This document shows positions 42,429-51,142 of a stretch of 64,000 bases of DNA, piece after piece. The stretch spans positions 1 through 64,000 of the forward strand of contig NZ_OLMV01000003.1 in assembly GCF_900292075.1 (NCBI RefSeq), written 5' to 3'. Numbering within the stretch: position 1 is the stretch's first letter; each line of letters begins with the position of its first letter. The position numbers and the translations under genes were made by a program. The notes under the pieces were generated by a model, which was not told the origin of the DNA, made no database searches, and worked only from the letters and a program-made list of their open reading frames with translations. Source of the stretch: Microbacterium timonense. GTDB lineage: Bacteria > Actinomycetota > Actinomycetes > Actinomycetales > Microbacteriaceae.

Positions 42429-43870
42429 GCGGTCTCCTCCGGGGTGTGGGCGGTGTCGGCGCCATGGACGGCGTCATCGACGTGGACGGCGTCATCGACG
42501 CGGACGGCGTCATCGACCAGGCGGCCCGCGAGCCCGGTGTAGCGTGCGGGATCGAGCAGGTCGGCGACGAAAGCGGCGGGCGTCGTGCCGCGCTCGGCCG
42601 CGAGCGCCGCCACGTCCGGCGATGCCGCGAGCGTCGCGGCGAGATCGGCACCCGCAGCGGCCTCGGAGACGAGCAGCGCCACGGCGTCTGCCCCCAGCAC
42701 CGGTGCCAGCACGATCGAGAGGCGCTCGGCGACGATGAGCCCCCGGCTGGTCGCGAGGTTGCGGGCGACAGCGTCGGTGTCGACATGGAGACCCGCGACG
42801 AGGGATGCGGCGTGGGCGGTGGCGCCCAGCGCGAGCCGCAGCAGCTCGCGCAGCGTCGGCCACTCCGCGTGCCAGGCGCCGTCGGGGCGCTCGTCGGCAG
42901 CGAGGGCCGACGCGAGGTGCAACGTCGCCCCGAGCTGCGGGGCGCGGAGGGCCGCGGAGCGGATGAGGACGGATGCCGCGGGATTACGCTTCTGCGGCAT
43001 GGCAGACGACCCCCCACCGGTGCCCTCGGCCAGCTCGCTGATCTCGGTGCGGCTGAGGGTCGCGACATCCGCCGCGATCTTGCCCACGGCGTCGATCGCT
43101 TGCACGAGCGCGTCGCCGAGCTCGGTCACCGGCCACCGGCTTGTGTGCCACGGCGCTTCCGGTGCGGCGAGCCCGAGCTCTCGGGCGAAGGCGGCGGGAA
43201 GCTCCGCGGCCACGTGCGGTCCCGCGATCTCGACGAACGATGCGAGCGTTCCGGCGGCGCCGCCGAGCTGCGCGGGGTGGGGCACCCCCTCCAGGCGCCG
43301 GCGGGCGCGGGCCACGCCGCGCAGCCACCCCGCGGCGCGGAGCCCGACCGTCGTCGGCACGGCGTGCTGGGTGAGCGTGCGTGCTGCGGCGACCTCGTCA
43401 CGGCGGGACCGAGCGAGCGAACGCAGTGAGACCTCGGTGTGCGACAGGGCCGCGACGATGCTGCTGGTCGCGGTCCGGGCGACGATCATGACGGCGGTGT
43501 CGAGGATGTCCTGGCTCGTGGCCCCGCGATGCACCCACCGGCGGGCATCAGCGTCCACCCGCTCCTTCAGCGCTCCGACCAGCGGGATCACCGGGTTGCC
43601 ACCGGCGACGGCCGCGGCAGCCAGCGCGGCGCCGTCCACGCCGTGTGCCCGGCATCCGCGTGCCGTCCCCTGCCAGTCGAACTCCGTCTCGATCGCGTCC
43701 ACGGCCTCGGCGGGAGCGATCCCCAGCTCGCGGTAGGCACGCGCGAGCGCGACCTCGGCCGTCACGAGCGCGGCCAGGTACGCGGCATCCGTCACCGTCT
43801 CGTCGTGACCGACGGTCACCGGCGAGAGCAGCCCCTCGTCGAGGGGCCGGCGAGGAGCATCAGAAGGCAA
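42425..43870 (-). CDS. pcaB: 3-carboxy-cis,cis-muconate cycloisomerase
   Basis: A 481-residue member of the fumarase/aspartase superfamily. The signature GTGGGSSAMPQKRNP lies near residue 300. It forms 4-carboxymuconolactone from the PcaGH product. No ATG or GTG fits the N-terminus well. The best start is TTG at 43870, which overlaps the end of pcaG by 11 bp with AAGGAG upstream and gives the expected LDEGLLSPVTVG beginning. The C-terminal 25 residues are a repetitive tail with three DDAV(H/R)-like units coded by near-repeats, unusual for PcaB. Confidence 0.9.
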   Translation of the reverse strand: MPSDAPRRPLDEGLLSPVTVGHDETVTDAAYLAALVTAEVALARAYRELGIAPAEAVDAIETEFDWQGTARGCRAHGVDGAALAAAAVAGGNPVIPLVGALKERVDADARRWVHRGATSQDILDTAVMIVARTATSSIVAALSHTEVSLRSLARSRRDEVAAARTLTQHAVPTTVGLRAAGWLRGVARARRRLEGVPHPAQLGGAAGTLASFVEIAGPHVAAELPAAFARELGLAAPEAPWHTSRWPVTELGDALVQAIDAVGKIAADVATLSRTEISELAEGTGGGSSAMPQKRNPAASVLIRSAALRAPQLGATLHLASALAADERPDGAWHAEWPTLRELLRLALGATAHAASLVAGLHVDTDAVARNLATSRGLIVAERLSIVLAPVLGADAVALLVSEAAAGADLAATLAASPDVAALAAERGTTPAAFVADLLDPARYTGLAGRLVDDAVRVDDAVHVDDAVHGADTAHTPEETA

Positions 43871-44435
43871 GGAACACGGTCTCCTTCTCGCCCTGCAGGT
43901 GGATGTCGTGATGCAGGTTGCCATCGGGCAGGCGCGTCGCGATGAGCGTAGCGCGCTCGCCCTCGTCGAGGGAGGCCAGGAGCGGATCGGCGGCGAGGAG
44001 CTCTTCGTGCTCGGGCAGGTAGATGCGGGTCACGAGCTTGTCGGGCAGGCCCCGCGCGAACACGATCACCGAGTAGAACGGGGCACGTCCGTCGACCGGG
44101 CCGGGGTTGCGCGTCCAGAACTCGTAGCGGCCCACATCGGTCGTCGCGGCGCGACCGAAGCCGGTGAACGAGTGGTCGTCGCGACGGAAGGAGCCGTGAG
44201 CGCGCGGGATGCGGCCGTTCTCGTCGGCGCTCCAGATCTCGACGACGGCGTCGGGGATCGGCGCACCCGCCCCGTCGAGGACCGTGCCGCCGAGCACGAT
44301 CGCCCCCGGGCTGTGCGGGAACGCGACCTCGTGCTTCTTCGGGTAGTCCAGACCGAAGGCGAAGAACGGGCCGACGGTCTGGCCGCCGGTGGGCTCGTGG
44401 GTCTTGGGGCCGAGGTCGCGCGCGGTGCGGGCCAT
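43860..44435 (-). CDS. pcaG: Protocatechuate 3,4-dioxygenase alpha subunit
   Basis: A 191-residue intradiol dioxygenase subunit. It opens with GGQTVGPFFAFGLDYP and contains the beta-sandwich core IPDAVVEIWSADENGRI and FYSVIVFARGLPDKLVTRIY. The alpha chain lacks the full Tyr/Tyr/His/His iron site, which PcaH supplies. It overlaps pcaH by one base (TGATG). With PcaH it cleaves protocatechuate to 3-carboxy-cis,cis-muconate. Length is typical. Confidence 0.94.
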   Translation of the reverse strand: MARTARDLGPKTHEPTGGQTVGPFFAFGLDYPKKHEVAFPHSPGAIVLGGTVLDGAGAPIPDAVVEIWSADENGRIPRAHGSFRRDDHSFTGFGRAATTDVGRYEFWTRNPGPVDGRAPFYSVIVFARGLPDKLVTRIYLPEHEELLAADPLLASLDEGERATLIATRLPDGNLHHDIHLQGEKETVFLAF

Positions 44436-45334
44436 CAGTGCTCTCCTTCTTCGGGCTCGAACCACGTGGCGTCGGGTCCGTCCACGACGATGTCGAAGCG
44501 GTAGCCCATCGAGAACTCCGGCACGGAGAGGTCGTGGTCGTACTGGCCGATGAGCCGGTCGCGGTCCTTCTGCCGCCAGATGGTGTTGTAGATCGGGTCG
44601 AGCGGGAACAGCGGGTCGCCGGGAAAGTACATCTGCGTCACGAGGCGCTGGGTGAAGCCGGTGCCGAAGATCGAGAAGTGGATGTGGGCGGGACGCCACG
44701 CGTTCACGTGGTTCTTCCACGGGTACGCGCCCGGCTTGATCGTCGTGAACTTGTAGTAGCCGTTGTCGTCGGTGACGGTGCGGCCGGCCCCGGTGAAGTT
44801 GGGGTCCAGTGGGGCGGGATGCTGGTCGCGCTGGTGGATGTAGCGCCCCGCGGCGTTCGCCTGCCAGATCTCGATGAGCTGGTTCGCCAGCGGGCGGCCC
44901 CAGGAGTCCAGGAGCCGTCCTTCCACGGTCATGCGCTCTCCCTGCGGCTCTCCGACGTGCTGGAGCGTCAGGTCCGACTCGATCGCCGCGACGTCGCGCT
45001 GCCCGAATGCGGGCGACCACAGCTCGATCGTCTCCGGGTCGACGAGCTTCGGGTTCTTCGTCGGGTGACGCAGCAGGCTGGAACGGTACGGCGGGAAGTC
45101 GTGCAGGCTGATGTTGAGCTTCTCGCCGGCCGCCTCGCGCCGCTCGGCGGCGGCGTGGTAGTCGACGATCTCCTGCGTGATCTCGCGCTGGGTGAGCTGG
45201 TCGGGCGAGGCCAGCAGCGACTCCGGCGCGGCAGGGGCGGCGCCGCGTTCCGGCGGGCCGGCGATGGGCTGCTCGAGCACCACCGATGACGAGAACGCCT
45301 CCTCGCCCCGGGGATCGGGCTGGGTCGCGGTCAT
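44435..45334 (-). CDS. pcaH: Protocatechuate 3,4-dioxygenase beta subunit
   Basis: A 299-residue catalytic subunit of the Fe(III) intradiol dioxygenase. The non-haem iron region is visible as YYKFTTIKPGAYPW followed by AWRPAHIHFSIFG (His-x-His plus Tyr ligands), and RLLDSWGRPLANQLIEIWQA marks the family. Start MTATQPDPRG at 45334 is preceded by GGAG. The first 40 residues are a longer, flexible N-terminus than in proteobacterial PcaH. It is the first gene of the pcaHGBDC operon; a perfect 9-3-9 palindrome lies 64 bp upstream. Confidence 0.94.
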   Translation of the reverse strand: MTATQPDPRGEEAFSSSVVLEQPIAGPPERGAAPAAPESLLASPDQLTQREITQEIVDYHAAAERREAAGEKLNISLHDFPPYRSSLLRHPTKNPKLVDPETIELWSPAFGQRDVAAIESDLTLQHVGEPQGERMTVEGRLLDSWGRPLANQLIEIWQANAAGRYIHQRDQHPAPLDPNFTGAGRTVTDDNGYYKFTTIKPGAYPWKNHVNAWRPAHIHFSIFGTGFTQRLVTQMYFPGDPLFPLDPIYNTIWRQKDRDRLIGQYDHDLSVPEFSMGYRFDIVVDGPDATWFEPEEGEH

Positions 45335-45397
45335 GAGGTCTCCTTCGACGACTCGGGTCGTCCCAGGGTTGCACCCGCTCGCCGCGCGGCTGTCGCA

Positions 45398-45418
45398 GAT
45401 TCCCACCCAGTGGGAATC
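45398..45418. promoter_or_regulatory. Perfect palindrome upstream of pcaH, candidate IclR operator
   Basis: GATTCCCAC and GTGGGAATC flank CCA (9-3-9, no mismatch). The core TTCCC-N7-GGGA recurs before pobA at 48506-48522. Binding by one of the neighbouring IclR proteins is inferred. Confidence 0.65.
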
Positions 45419-45542
45419 CGCGTTGCGTTGGCTTTGGCCTCCGGCATCCGTCCTGCCGTGGGCTGCTGCGCGCCCGTCCGTGGGGCTGCTGCAGCCACCG
45501 TCACGCGCCCGGCGGTCGGCTCGGCGGTCGGCCCGGCGGCCG

Positions 45543-45917
45543 CGAGTGCACGACATGTCGTCGAGTGCACGACCTGGATGCCGCGACAAGCCGTGCAGTC
45601 GTCGCGAAGCCGTGCACTCGGCGCAACACCGCGGCCCGCGCCTCCGGCATCCGCCCCGCTTGTGCCTGCTGCATCCACAGCCGCGCGAGTGCACGACATG
45701 TCATCGAGTGCACGACCTGGATGCCGCGACAAGCCGTGCAGTCGTCGCGAAGTCGTGCACTCGGCGCGATACCGCGGCCCGCGCCTCCGGCATCCGCCCA
45801 CCTCTGGGCCACTGCGTCCGCACGCCGCTCGAGTGCACGACATGTCATCGAGCGCACGACCTGGATGCCCCATCAAGCCGTGCACTCGTCGCGAAGCCGT
45901 GCACTCGGAGCAACACC
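45543..45917. repeat. Tandem array of three ~143-bp units with CGAGTGCACGAC palindromes
   Basis: Units begin at 45543, 45686 and 45830. Each has two direct CGAGTGCACGAC-like words, the inverted GTGCACTCG-type form, and a spacer including CGCCTCCGGCATCC in the first two. The array fills the pcaH-iclR gap (gene-free 45335-45925). No coding potential is convincing. Confidence 0.85.
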
Positions 45918-45925
45918 CGTGCAAC

Positions 45926-46684
45926 TCAGGACGCGCGCAGGTCGTGGTGGAGGTCCTTGGCGGCCTGAACTACGAGGGGTCCGAGCCGGCGCTCGTCGGC
46001 GCGCTCGAGGTGCACGACCAGGCCGAGGGCCACCGGCGGCAGGCCCTCGATGCGCGGCAGGGCGGCGGCGACCGAGACGTTCCCGAGGGTCATCTCCTCC
46101 CTCGTCGTGGCGTACCCGAGCGCCCGGGTGCGGGCGATGTCGGCGCGCAGCTCGGCCTCGGTCGTGACGGAGTGGATCGTCTCGCGCTCCAGCGGCGCGC
46201 GGAAGTACTGCTGCAGCCAGTCCTCGTCGCGCGTGGCCAGCAAGGCTTTGCCGACGCCGGTGGTGTGCAGCGGCCCCCGGCCGCCCATGCGGCTGAGGGT
46301 CGGGATGGACTGGCGCCCGGTGAGGCGGCCCACATAGAGGGCGCTGGTGGTCTCGGGGGTGGCGCCGTCGAGGACCGCGAGGTGCACGTTCTCACCGGTC
46401 GCCTCGTACAGCCGCACCATGTGCGGCAACGCCGTCTCACGCAGCCGGAGCGACAGGGGTGACAGCTCGCCCAGCTCCCACAGCCGCGGGCCGATCGCGT
46501 ACGTGTGACCCGGTCCGCGGGTGAGCAGCCCCTCCGCGACGAGCGTCGCGAGCAGCCGGTGCAGCGTGGACGAGGCCAGTCCCGTACGCGCGGCGAGAGT
46601 GGTGGCCGTGACGGCGGGCTCGTCGTCGGTGAAGCAGCAGAGCACGCGCAGCGTCCGCTCCAGCACGCCCTCTCCGTTGGCCAT
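45926..46684 (-). CDS. IclR family regulator upstream of pcaHGBDC
   Basis: A 252-residue IclR protein. The winged helix is AVTATTLAARTGLASSTLHRLLATL (about residues 24-48). The effector domain contains NVHLAVLDGATPETTSALYVGRL and MGGRGPLHTTGVGKALLA, characteristic of IclR effector domains. ATG at 46684 follows CGGGAGGAACC. It is oriented with pcaHGBDC but separated from it by the repeat array, and is divergent from a second IclR gene across a 957-bp repeat-rich gap. It probably controls pca gene expression with protocatechuate as ligand (inference). Confidence 0.9.
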   Translation of the reverse strand: MANGEGVLERTLRVLCCFTDDEPAVTATTLAARTGLASSTLHRLLATLVAEGLLTRGPGHTYAIGPRLWELGELSPLSLRLRETALPHMVRLYEATGENVHLAVLDGATPETTSALYVGRLTGRQSIPTLSRMGGRGPLHTTGVGKALLATRDEDWLQQYFRAPLERETIHSVTTEAELRADIARTRALGYATTREEMTLGNVSVAAALPRIEGLPPVALGLVVHLERADERRLGPLVVQAAKDLHHDLRAS

Positions 46685-46718
46685 GGTTCCTCCCGAGCGA
46701 CGTTACCCGCCCGCCCAC

Positions 46719-47306
46719 GCACGAACTCCTCACCTCGCAGGGGATGATGCGCCCGGTCGACCCCGGATCAGCCCTTCCTCGCCGTTTCGGAGGAGTTTCG
46801 GCCCCCCAGTCCCGGCCGCCCACCCCCGTCCGGGCCATCGGCCGCACCCGAGGCCGTGCCACCTGCCCCACCCGAGGCCGGGCCACCTGCCCCAGCCCCG
46901 ACCGCCAGCGCACGAACTCCTCCCATCCGCGGGCTGCTCCCCAGTCGACCCCGGACCAGCCGTTCCTCGCCGTTTTGGAGGGTTTCGGCCGCCAGTCCGG
47001 AGACGGGCCCCCCGAGACCGGGCCACCGGCCTCCCAGCCCCGCCCGCCCGCGCACGAACTCCTCACATCCGCGGGGCTACTGCCCCAGTCGACCGCGGAC
47101 CAGCCCCTCCTCGCCGTTTCGGAGAGTTTCGGCTCCCCGTCCAGGCCATCGGCCGCCAGTCCGGGCCACCGGCCCCACCCAGAGACCGGGCCACCGGCCT
47201 CCCAGCCCCCGCCGGCCCGCGCACGAACTCCTCACATCCGCGGGGCTGCTGCCCCCCGTCGACCCCGGACCAGCCCTTCCTCGCCGTTTCGGAGGAGTTT
47301 CGACTC
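46719..47306. repeat. Four diverged repeat units between divergent IclR genes
   Basis: Each unit starts with GCACGAACTCCTCAC or a close variant (46719, 46910, 47052, 47221) and contains a CAGCCCTTCCTCGCCGTTTC-like core ending in GGAGTTTCGG. Spacing is 191, 142 and 169 bases. It lies within the 957-bp gene-free region 46685-47641; the open frames across it are repeat artefacts. Confidence 0.85.
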
Positions 47307-47369
47307 CCAGTCCAGGCCGCCAGTCCGGGCCGCCTGGCCTCTGCCCCCCCAGTCCGGCCCGCCGGGCCG

Positions 47370-47510
47370 CAGGACCCGGGCCGCAGGACCCGGGCCGCAG
47401 GACCCGGGCCGCGGGACCCGGCCGCCGGGCCGCGGGCTCCGGGCCGCGGGACCCCGGCCGCCGAGCCGCGGGACCCGGGCCGCAGGACCCGGCCGCCGGG
47501 CCTCAGCGGG
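47370..47510. repeat. GC minisatellite of 14-15-bp units
   Basis: Runs of GGGCCGCAGGACCC and variants (GGGCCGCGGGACCC, GGCCGCCGGGCC) follow one another for about 140 bp. The composition is nearly pure G and C. Confidence 0.85.
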
Positions 47511-47641
47511 CCGCACATGCGCGGGCCCGCGGTGCAGAACTCCGCCGAACGGCGGGCTCATGAGCGGCGTGAGGGCCTGCGGGCGGCGACGGGCGCGAAT
47601 CTGAGGAGTTCTGCACAGTGAGCGTGTGGAACAGTGGGCGC

Positions 47642-48394
47642 ATGGCCAACTCGCCCTCCGGCGACTCGATGACCGAGCGCATCGTCCGGGTGCTCGAGAC
47701 CTTCACGGCCGAGCGGTCCATGCAGTCGGCGACCGAGATCGGGCGCCGGGCCGGACTGCCGTCGTCGACCGCGCACCGCATCGTCGACGAGCTGGTGGCG
47801 GCTGGTCTGCTCGAGCGCGACGAGGACCGCCGCGTTCACCTCGGCATGCGGCTGTGGGAGCTCGCACTCCGCGGCTCGACGGCGCTGCGGCTGCGACAGG
47901 CCGCGCTGCCCCATATGGAGCGGGTGCAGGCGCGGATCCGCGAGCACACGCAGCTCGCGGTGCTCGAGCAGGACGAGGCGCTCTTCCTCGAACGGCTCTC
48001 CCACCCCGACGCCGGCGCGAACATCACCCGCGTCGCCGGCCGGCTCCCGCTGCACGCCTCCTCGTCCGGCCTCGTGCTGCTCGCATACGCACCGTCGACG
48101 TTGCGCGAGCGCGTGCTGGCCCGCCCGCTGCGAGCCCTCGCGCCCGAGACGGTGACGGATGCCGCGCGCCTGCGTCGACTCCTCGCCGACGTGCGCCGCG
48201 CCGGCGTGGTGATCGCCCCCGGATCGGTCGAGGCCGTCTCGACGGGCGTGGCCGTCCCGGTCCGGGATGCCGGCACCGTGGTCGCGGCGCTCTCGGTCGT
48301 GCTGCCGCGCGAGACCTCGCCTGAGCCCGCGATCGCGGCGCTGCGGGATGCCGCAGCCGCCGTCGAGGCGGCCCTCCGCGCCGACCGGCGCTGA
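47642..48394 (+). CDS. IclR family regulator upstream of pobA
   Basis: A 250-residue IclR protein. The DNA-binding part SATEIGRRAGLPSSTAHRIVDELVAAGLLE lies at about residues 25-54. The effector domain includes HTQLAVLEQDEALFLERL and RLPLHASSSGLVLLAYAP. The ATG at 47642 is preferred over a GTG at 47618; a later ATG (MTERIV) is also possible. It is on the same strand as pobA, 200 bp upstream, with a TTCCCGT/ACGGGAT palindrome in between. It is likely a PobR-type regulator of 4-hydroxybenzoate hydroxylase. Confidence 0.88.
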   Translation: MANSPSGDSMTERIVRVLETFTAERSMQSATEIGRRAGLPSSTAHRIVDELVAAGLLERDEDRRVHLGMRLWELALRGSTALRLRQAALPHMERVQARIREHTQLAVLEQDEALFLERLSHPDAGANITRVAGRLPLHASSSGLVLLAYAPSTLRERVLARPLRALAPETVTDAARLRRLLADVRRAGVVIAPGSVEAVSTGVAVPVRDAGTVVAALSVVLPRETSPEPAIAALRDAAAAVEAALRADRR

Positions 48395-48445
48395 GCCCGC
48401 GCGCCGCGGGTCGGTGCCGGGCTGGGTCCGGCGGGCGTCCTGCGG

Positions 48446-48483
48446 CGTTTCATCTTCGCTCGTTCCTCGCTTCGCTCAACGGG
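48446..48483. repeat. Dispersed repeat (GCGAAGCGAGG... family)
   Basis: On the minus strand this reads CCCGTTGAGCGAAGCGAGGA, then ACGAGCGAAGATGAAACG. It is a relative of the repeat cluster at 55261-55420, in opposite orientation. Confidence 0.55.
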
Positions 48484-48505
48484 CGAGATGGGTCAGCACC
48501 AGTTC

Positions 48506-48522
48506 TTCCCGTTGAACGGGAT
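48506..48522. promoter_or_regulatory. Palindrome upstream of pobA, candidate IclR operator
   Basis: TTCCCGT-TGA-ACGGGAT, with one outer mismatch, lies 73 bp before pobA. It aligns with the palindrome before pcaH (TTCCCAC-CCA-GTGGGAA). Confidence 0.55.
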
Positions 48523-48594
48523 TCCTCGCAACCTTCGAATCGCCGGCGGCACACTGGGGCTCGGCATCCCATCCCGATCGTCGAAGGAGACGTC

Positions 48595-49779
48595 ATGACC
48601 GCGATCCGCACTCGCGTCGCCATCGTGGGGGCAGGCCCCGCCGGACTGCTGCTGTCGCACCTGCTCGGCATCGCCGGCATCGAGTCCGTCGTCATCGACC
48701 GCCGCTCGCGCGACGAGATCGAGACCACCATCCGCGCCGGCATCCTCGAACAGGGCACGGTCGAGGTGCTCGATTCGTCCGGCGCATCCAGCCGCGTCCG
48801 CACCGTCGGCAACCGTCACGACGGCATCGAGCTGCGCTTCGCGGGCGCCGGCCACCGCATCGACTTCGCCGATCTGGTGGGGCGGGGCGTGTGGCTCTAT
48901 CCGCAGCACGAGGTGCTGAAGGACCTCATCGCCGTGCGCCTGGAGAAAGGACAGGACCTCCGCTTCGGCGTGACGGCGGTGCGCGTCGAGGATGCGGCAA
49001 CCGATCGCCCGCGGGTCATCGCGACGGAGGCGGACGGCACGCCGCTCGAGATCGAGGCGGACTTCGTCGTCGGCGCCGACGGTTCGCGCAGCGTGGTGCG
49101 CGAGGCGGTCACCGGGTCGCACACCGGTGGCTACTTCCGCGAGTACCCGTTCGCGTGGTTCGGCATCCTGTGCGAGGCGCCGCCCAGCGCCGACGAGCTC
49201 ATCTACAGCAACTCGCCGAACGGCTTCGCCCTCATCAGCCAGCGCAGCGCGACGGTGCAGCGCATGTACTTCCAGTGCGACCCGGATGCCGACCCCACCG
49301 CGCTCAGCGAAGCGCAGCTGTGGGACGAGCTCCAGTCGCGGGTGCCCGGCACGACGTTGAAGGAGGGCCCGATCTTTCAGCGCGACGTGCTGCGGTTCCG
49401 CAGCTTCGTCGCCCACCAGCTGCTGCGGGGCCGCGTGGCGCTGATCGGAGACGCCGCCCACACGGTGCCCCCCACCGGCGCGAAGGGCATGAACCTCGCC
49501 GTCGCCGACGTGCTGGTGCTCGAGCGGGCGCTGCGCGCGCTGCTGCGGGAGTCCGACGAGCGCCTCCTCGAGGCGTTCCCCGAGACGGCGCTGCACCGCA
49601 TCTGGAAGGCCCAGCACTTCTCGTGGTGGATGACGAACATGCTGCACGTGGCGCCGGACGCCTCGGACTTCGACCGCCTGCGGCAGCTGGGCGAGCTGCG
49701 CTCGGTGGTCGAGTCGGAGGCCGGACGTCGCTTCCTCGCTGAGGCGTACACCGGCTGGCCGCTCGAAGGACTGGGCTGA
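48595..49779 (+). CDS. pobA: 4-hydroxybenzoate 3-monooxygenase
   Basis: A 394-residue flavoprotein, the standard PobA length. FAD motifs are VAIVGAGPAGLLLSHLL (residues 8-24), the DG motif GADGSRSVVREAV and the GD motif LIGDAAHTVPPTGAKGMNLA. DRRSRDEIETTIRAGILEQG and YPQHEVLKDLI are highly typical of p-hydroxybenzoate hydroxylases. It converts 4-hydroxybenzoate to protocatechuate using NAD(P)H and O2, feeding pcaHGBDC. The start ATG follows AAGGAG. It is preceded by an IclR regulator and a palindromic site. Confidence 0.96.
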   Translation: MTAIRTRVAIVGAGPAGLLLSHLLGIAGIESVVIDRRSRDEIETTIRAGILEQGTVEVLDSSGASSRVRTVGNRHDGIELRFAGAGHRIDFADLVGRGVWLYPQHEVLKDLIAVRLEKGQDLRFGVTAVRVEDAATDRPRVIATEADGTPLEIEADFVVGADGSRSVVREAVTGSHTGGYFREYPFAWFGILCEAPPSADELIYSNSPNGFALISQRSATVQRMYFQCDPDADPTALSEAQLWDELQSRVPGTTLKEGPIFQRDVLRFRSFVAHQLLRGRVALIGDAAHTVPPTGAKGMNLAVADVLVLERALRALLRESDERLLEAFPETALHRIWKAQHFSWWMTNMLHVAPDASDFDRLRQLGELRSVVESEAGRRFLAEAYTGWPLEGLG

Positions 49780-49863
49780 AGGCGCCCGCACGTGGCCGTC
49801 GACTGCCGCTGAGCGGGAGTGACCGGATGCCGCGCCCGCGGTCTCGGATATAGTCCGAGCCCT

Positions 49864-51090
49864 ATGGCCACATCGCCGCGGACCGCCCCTCCCGAGCCGT
49901 CGCGCACGGCGTCGGTCGCCATGCTGCTGGCGGCGGTCTGCCTCGTCGCCGCCAACATGCGCCCGGCGATCACCGACCTGGGGCCGCTGCTGGACCAGAT
50001 CGGGGCCGACACCGGGATGTCGGTCTCGGCGCTCGGCGTACTCGCGGCCGTGCCGCTCGTCGCCTGGGCGCTGTTCTCACCGCTGGCACACGACCTCAGC
50101 CGCCGGTTCGGGCAGCCCCGCGTCCTGCTCTGCTCCCTCGTCGTACTGCTGGCCGGCACGCTGGTGCGCTCTCTGCCCGGTCCGGTGGTGAGCCTGTGGA
50201 TCGGGACGGCGATCATCGGCATCGGCATCGCGATCATCAACGTGCTCATGCCGGCCGTGGTCAAGCGGGAGTTCTCCGGACACGTTGCCGCCGTCACCGC
50301 GACCTACACCGCGCTGCTGGCCGGCCTCGGCGCGGTGTCATCGGGCGTGGTCGTGCCGATCTCGCACATCGATTTCGGCGGCCAGCCGGCCGGGTGGCGC
50401 TTCGCGCTGCTGGTCACCGGAGCCGCCCTCCTGCCGTTCGCCATCGCCGGATGGTGGTGGGCGCACCGCGGCGCCGGCCGCGCGCATTCGCGCGCCGCCT
50501 CGCCGAAGGGCCGCACGGGCATCTGGGCCGATCCGGTGGCGTGGCTCGTCGCGGTGTACATGGGGCTGCAGGCATCCATGTTCTACATGTTCGTGACGTG
50601 GCTGGCACCGCTGTCGATGTCGACGGGGCGCTCGGAGGTCGTCGCGGGCGTCGACGTCATGGTCTACCAGCTGTTCTCGCTGGCGGGATCCCTGCTGCTG
50701 CCGCTGATCCTGCGCGGCGGGCTGGAGCGCTGGGCGCCGGCGCTCATCCCGTCCCTCGCGATCATCGGAGTCGTCGGGCTCATGCTGGCCCCCGGGGCGA
50801 TCCTCCTGTGGGCGTCGCTCATCGGGCTGACCGGCGGTGCGACCCTCGCCATGTCGCTGACCCTCATGGCGCAGCGCGCCCGCGATCACGATGCGTCCGC
50901 AGCGCTGTCGGGCATGTCGCAGTCCGTCGGCTACGTGATCGCGGCGTTCGGTCCCGTCGCGTTCGGCGCACTGCACAGTGTCACCGGCGGCTGGATCGCG
51001 TCGCTGGCCCTCGTGCTCGCGGTGCTGACACTGCTCACCGTGGTCGGGGTGTTCGCCGGCCGCGACAGGTTCGTCCTCGAACGGCGCTGA
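49864..51090 (+). CDS. MFS transporter, CynX/NimT-like
   Basis: A 408-residue 12-helix MFS protein of the cyanate/nitroimidazole (CynX/NimT) subgroup. The first helix VCLVAANMRPAITDLGPLLDQI is distinctive for this group. The start at 49864 (MATSPRTAP) follows a TATAGT -10-like hexamer at 49849-49854, so an upstream GTG would overlap the promoter. It lies between pobA and the phd-like cluster. In Corynebacterium glutamicum the phd cluster also has an MFS transporter (PhdT), so uptake of phenylpropanoids or 4-hydroxybenzoate is plausible but unproven. Confidence 0.85.
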   Translation: MATSPRTAPPEPSRTASVAMLLAAVCLVAANMRPAITDLGPLLDQIGADTGMSVSALGVLAAVPLVAWALFSPLAHDLSRRFGQPRVLLCSLVVLLAGTLVRSLPGPVVSLWIGTAIIGIGIAIINVLMPAVVKREFSGHVAAVTATYTALLAGLGAVSSGVVVPISHIDFGGQPAGWRFALLVTGAALLPFAIAGWWWAHRGAGRAHSRAASPKGRTGIWADPVAWLVAVYMGLQASMFYMFVTWLAPLSMSTGRSEVVAGVDVMVYQLFSLAGSLLLPLILRGGLERWAPALIPSLAIIGVVGLMLAPGAILLWASLIGLTGGATLAMSLTLMAQRARDHDASAALSGMSQSVGYVIAAFGPVAFGALHSVTGGWIASLALVLAVLTLLTVVGVFAGRDRFVLERR

Positions 51091-51142
51091 TTCGCCCGGA
51101 TGCCGCCCCGCGGCGTCGCGTCATCGCGACGGCGATCGCTGC

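Noticed and set aside
46719..47510. CRISPR array in the repeat-rich gap
   Set aside because: The units are 140-190 bp and diverged, or contiguous 14-15-bp GC repeats without unique spacers, and no cas genes are nearby.
46700..47600. Long Pro/Arg/Gly-rich reading frames on both strands
   Set aside because: They arise from GC-rich repeats, overlap each other in several frames and have no ribosome sites or recognisable domains.
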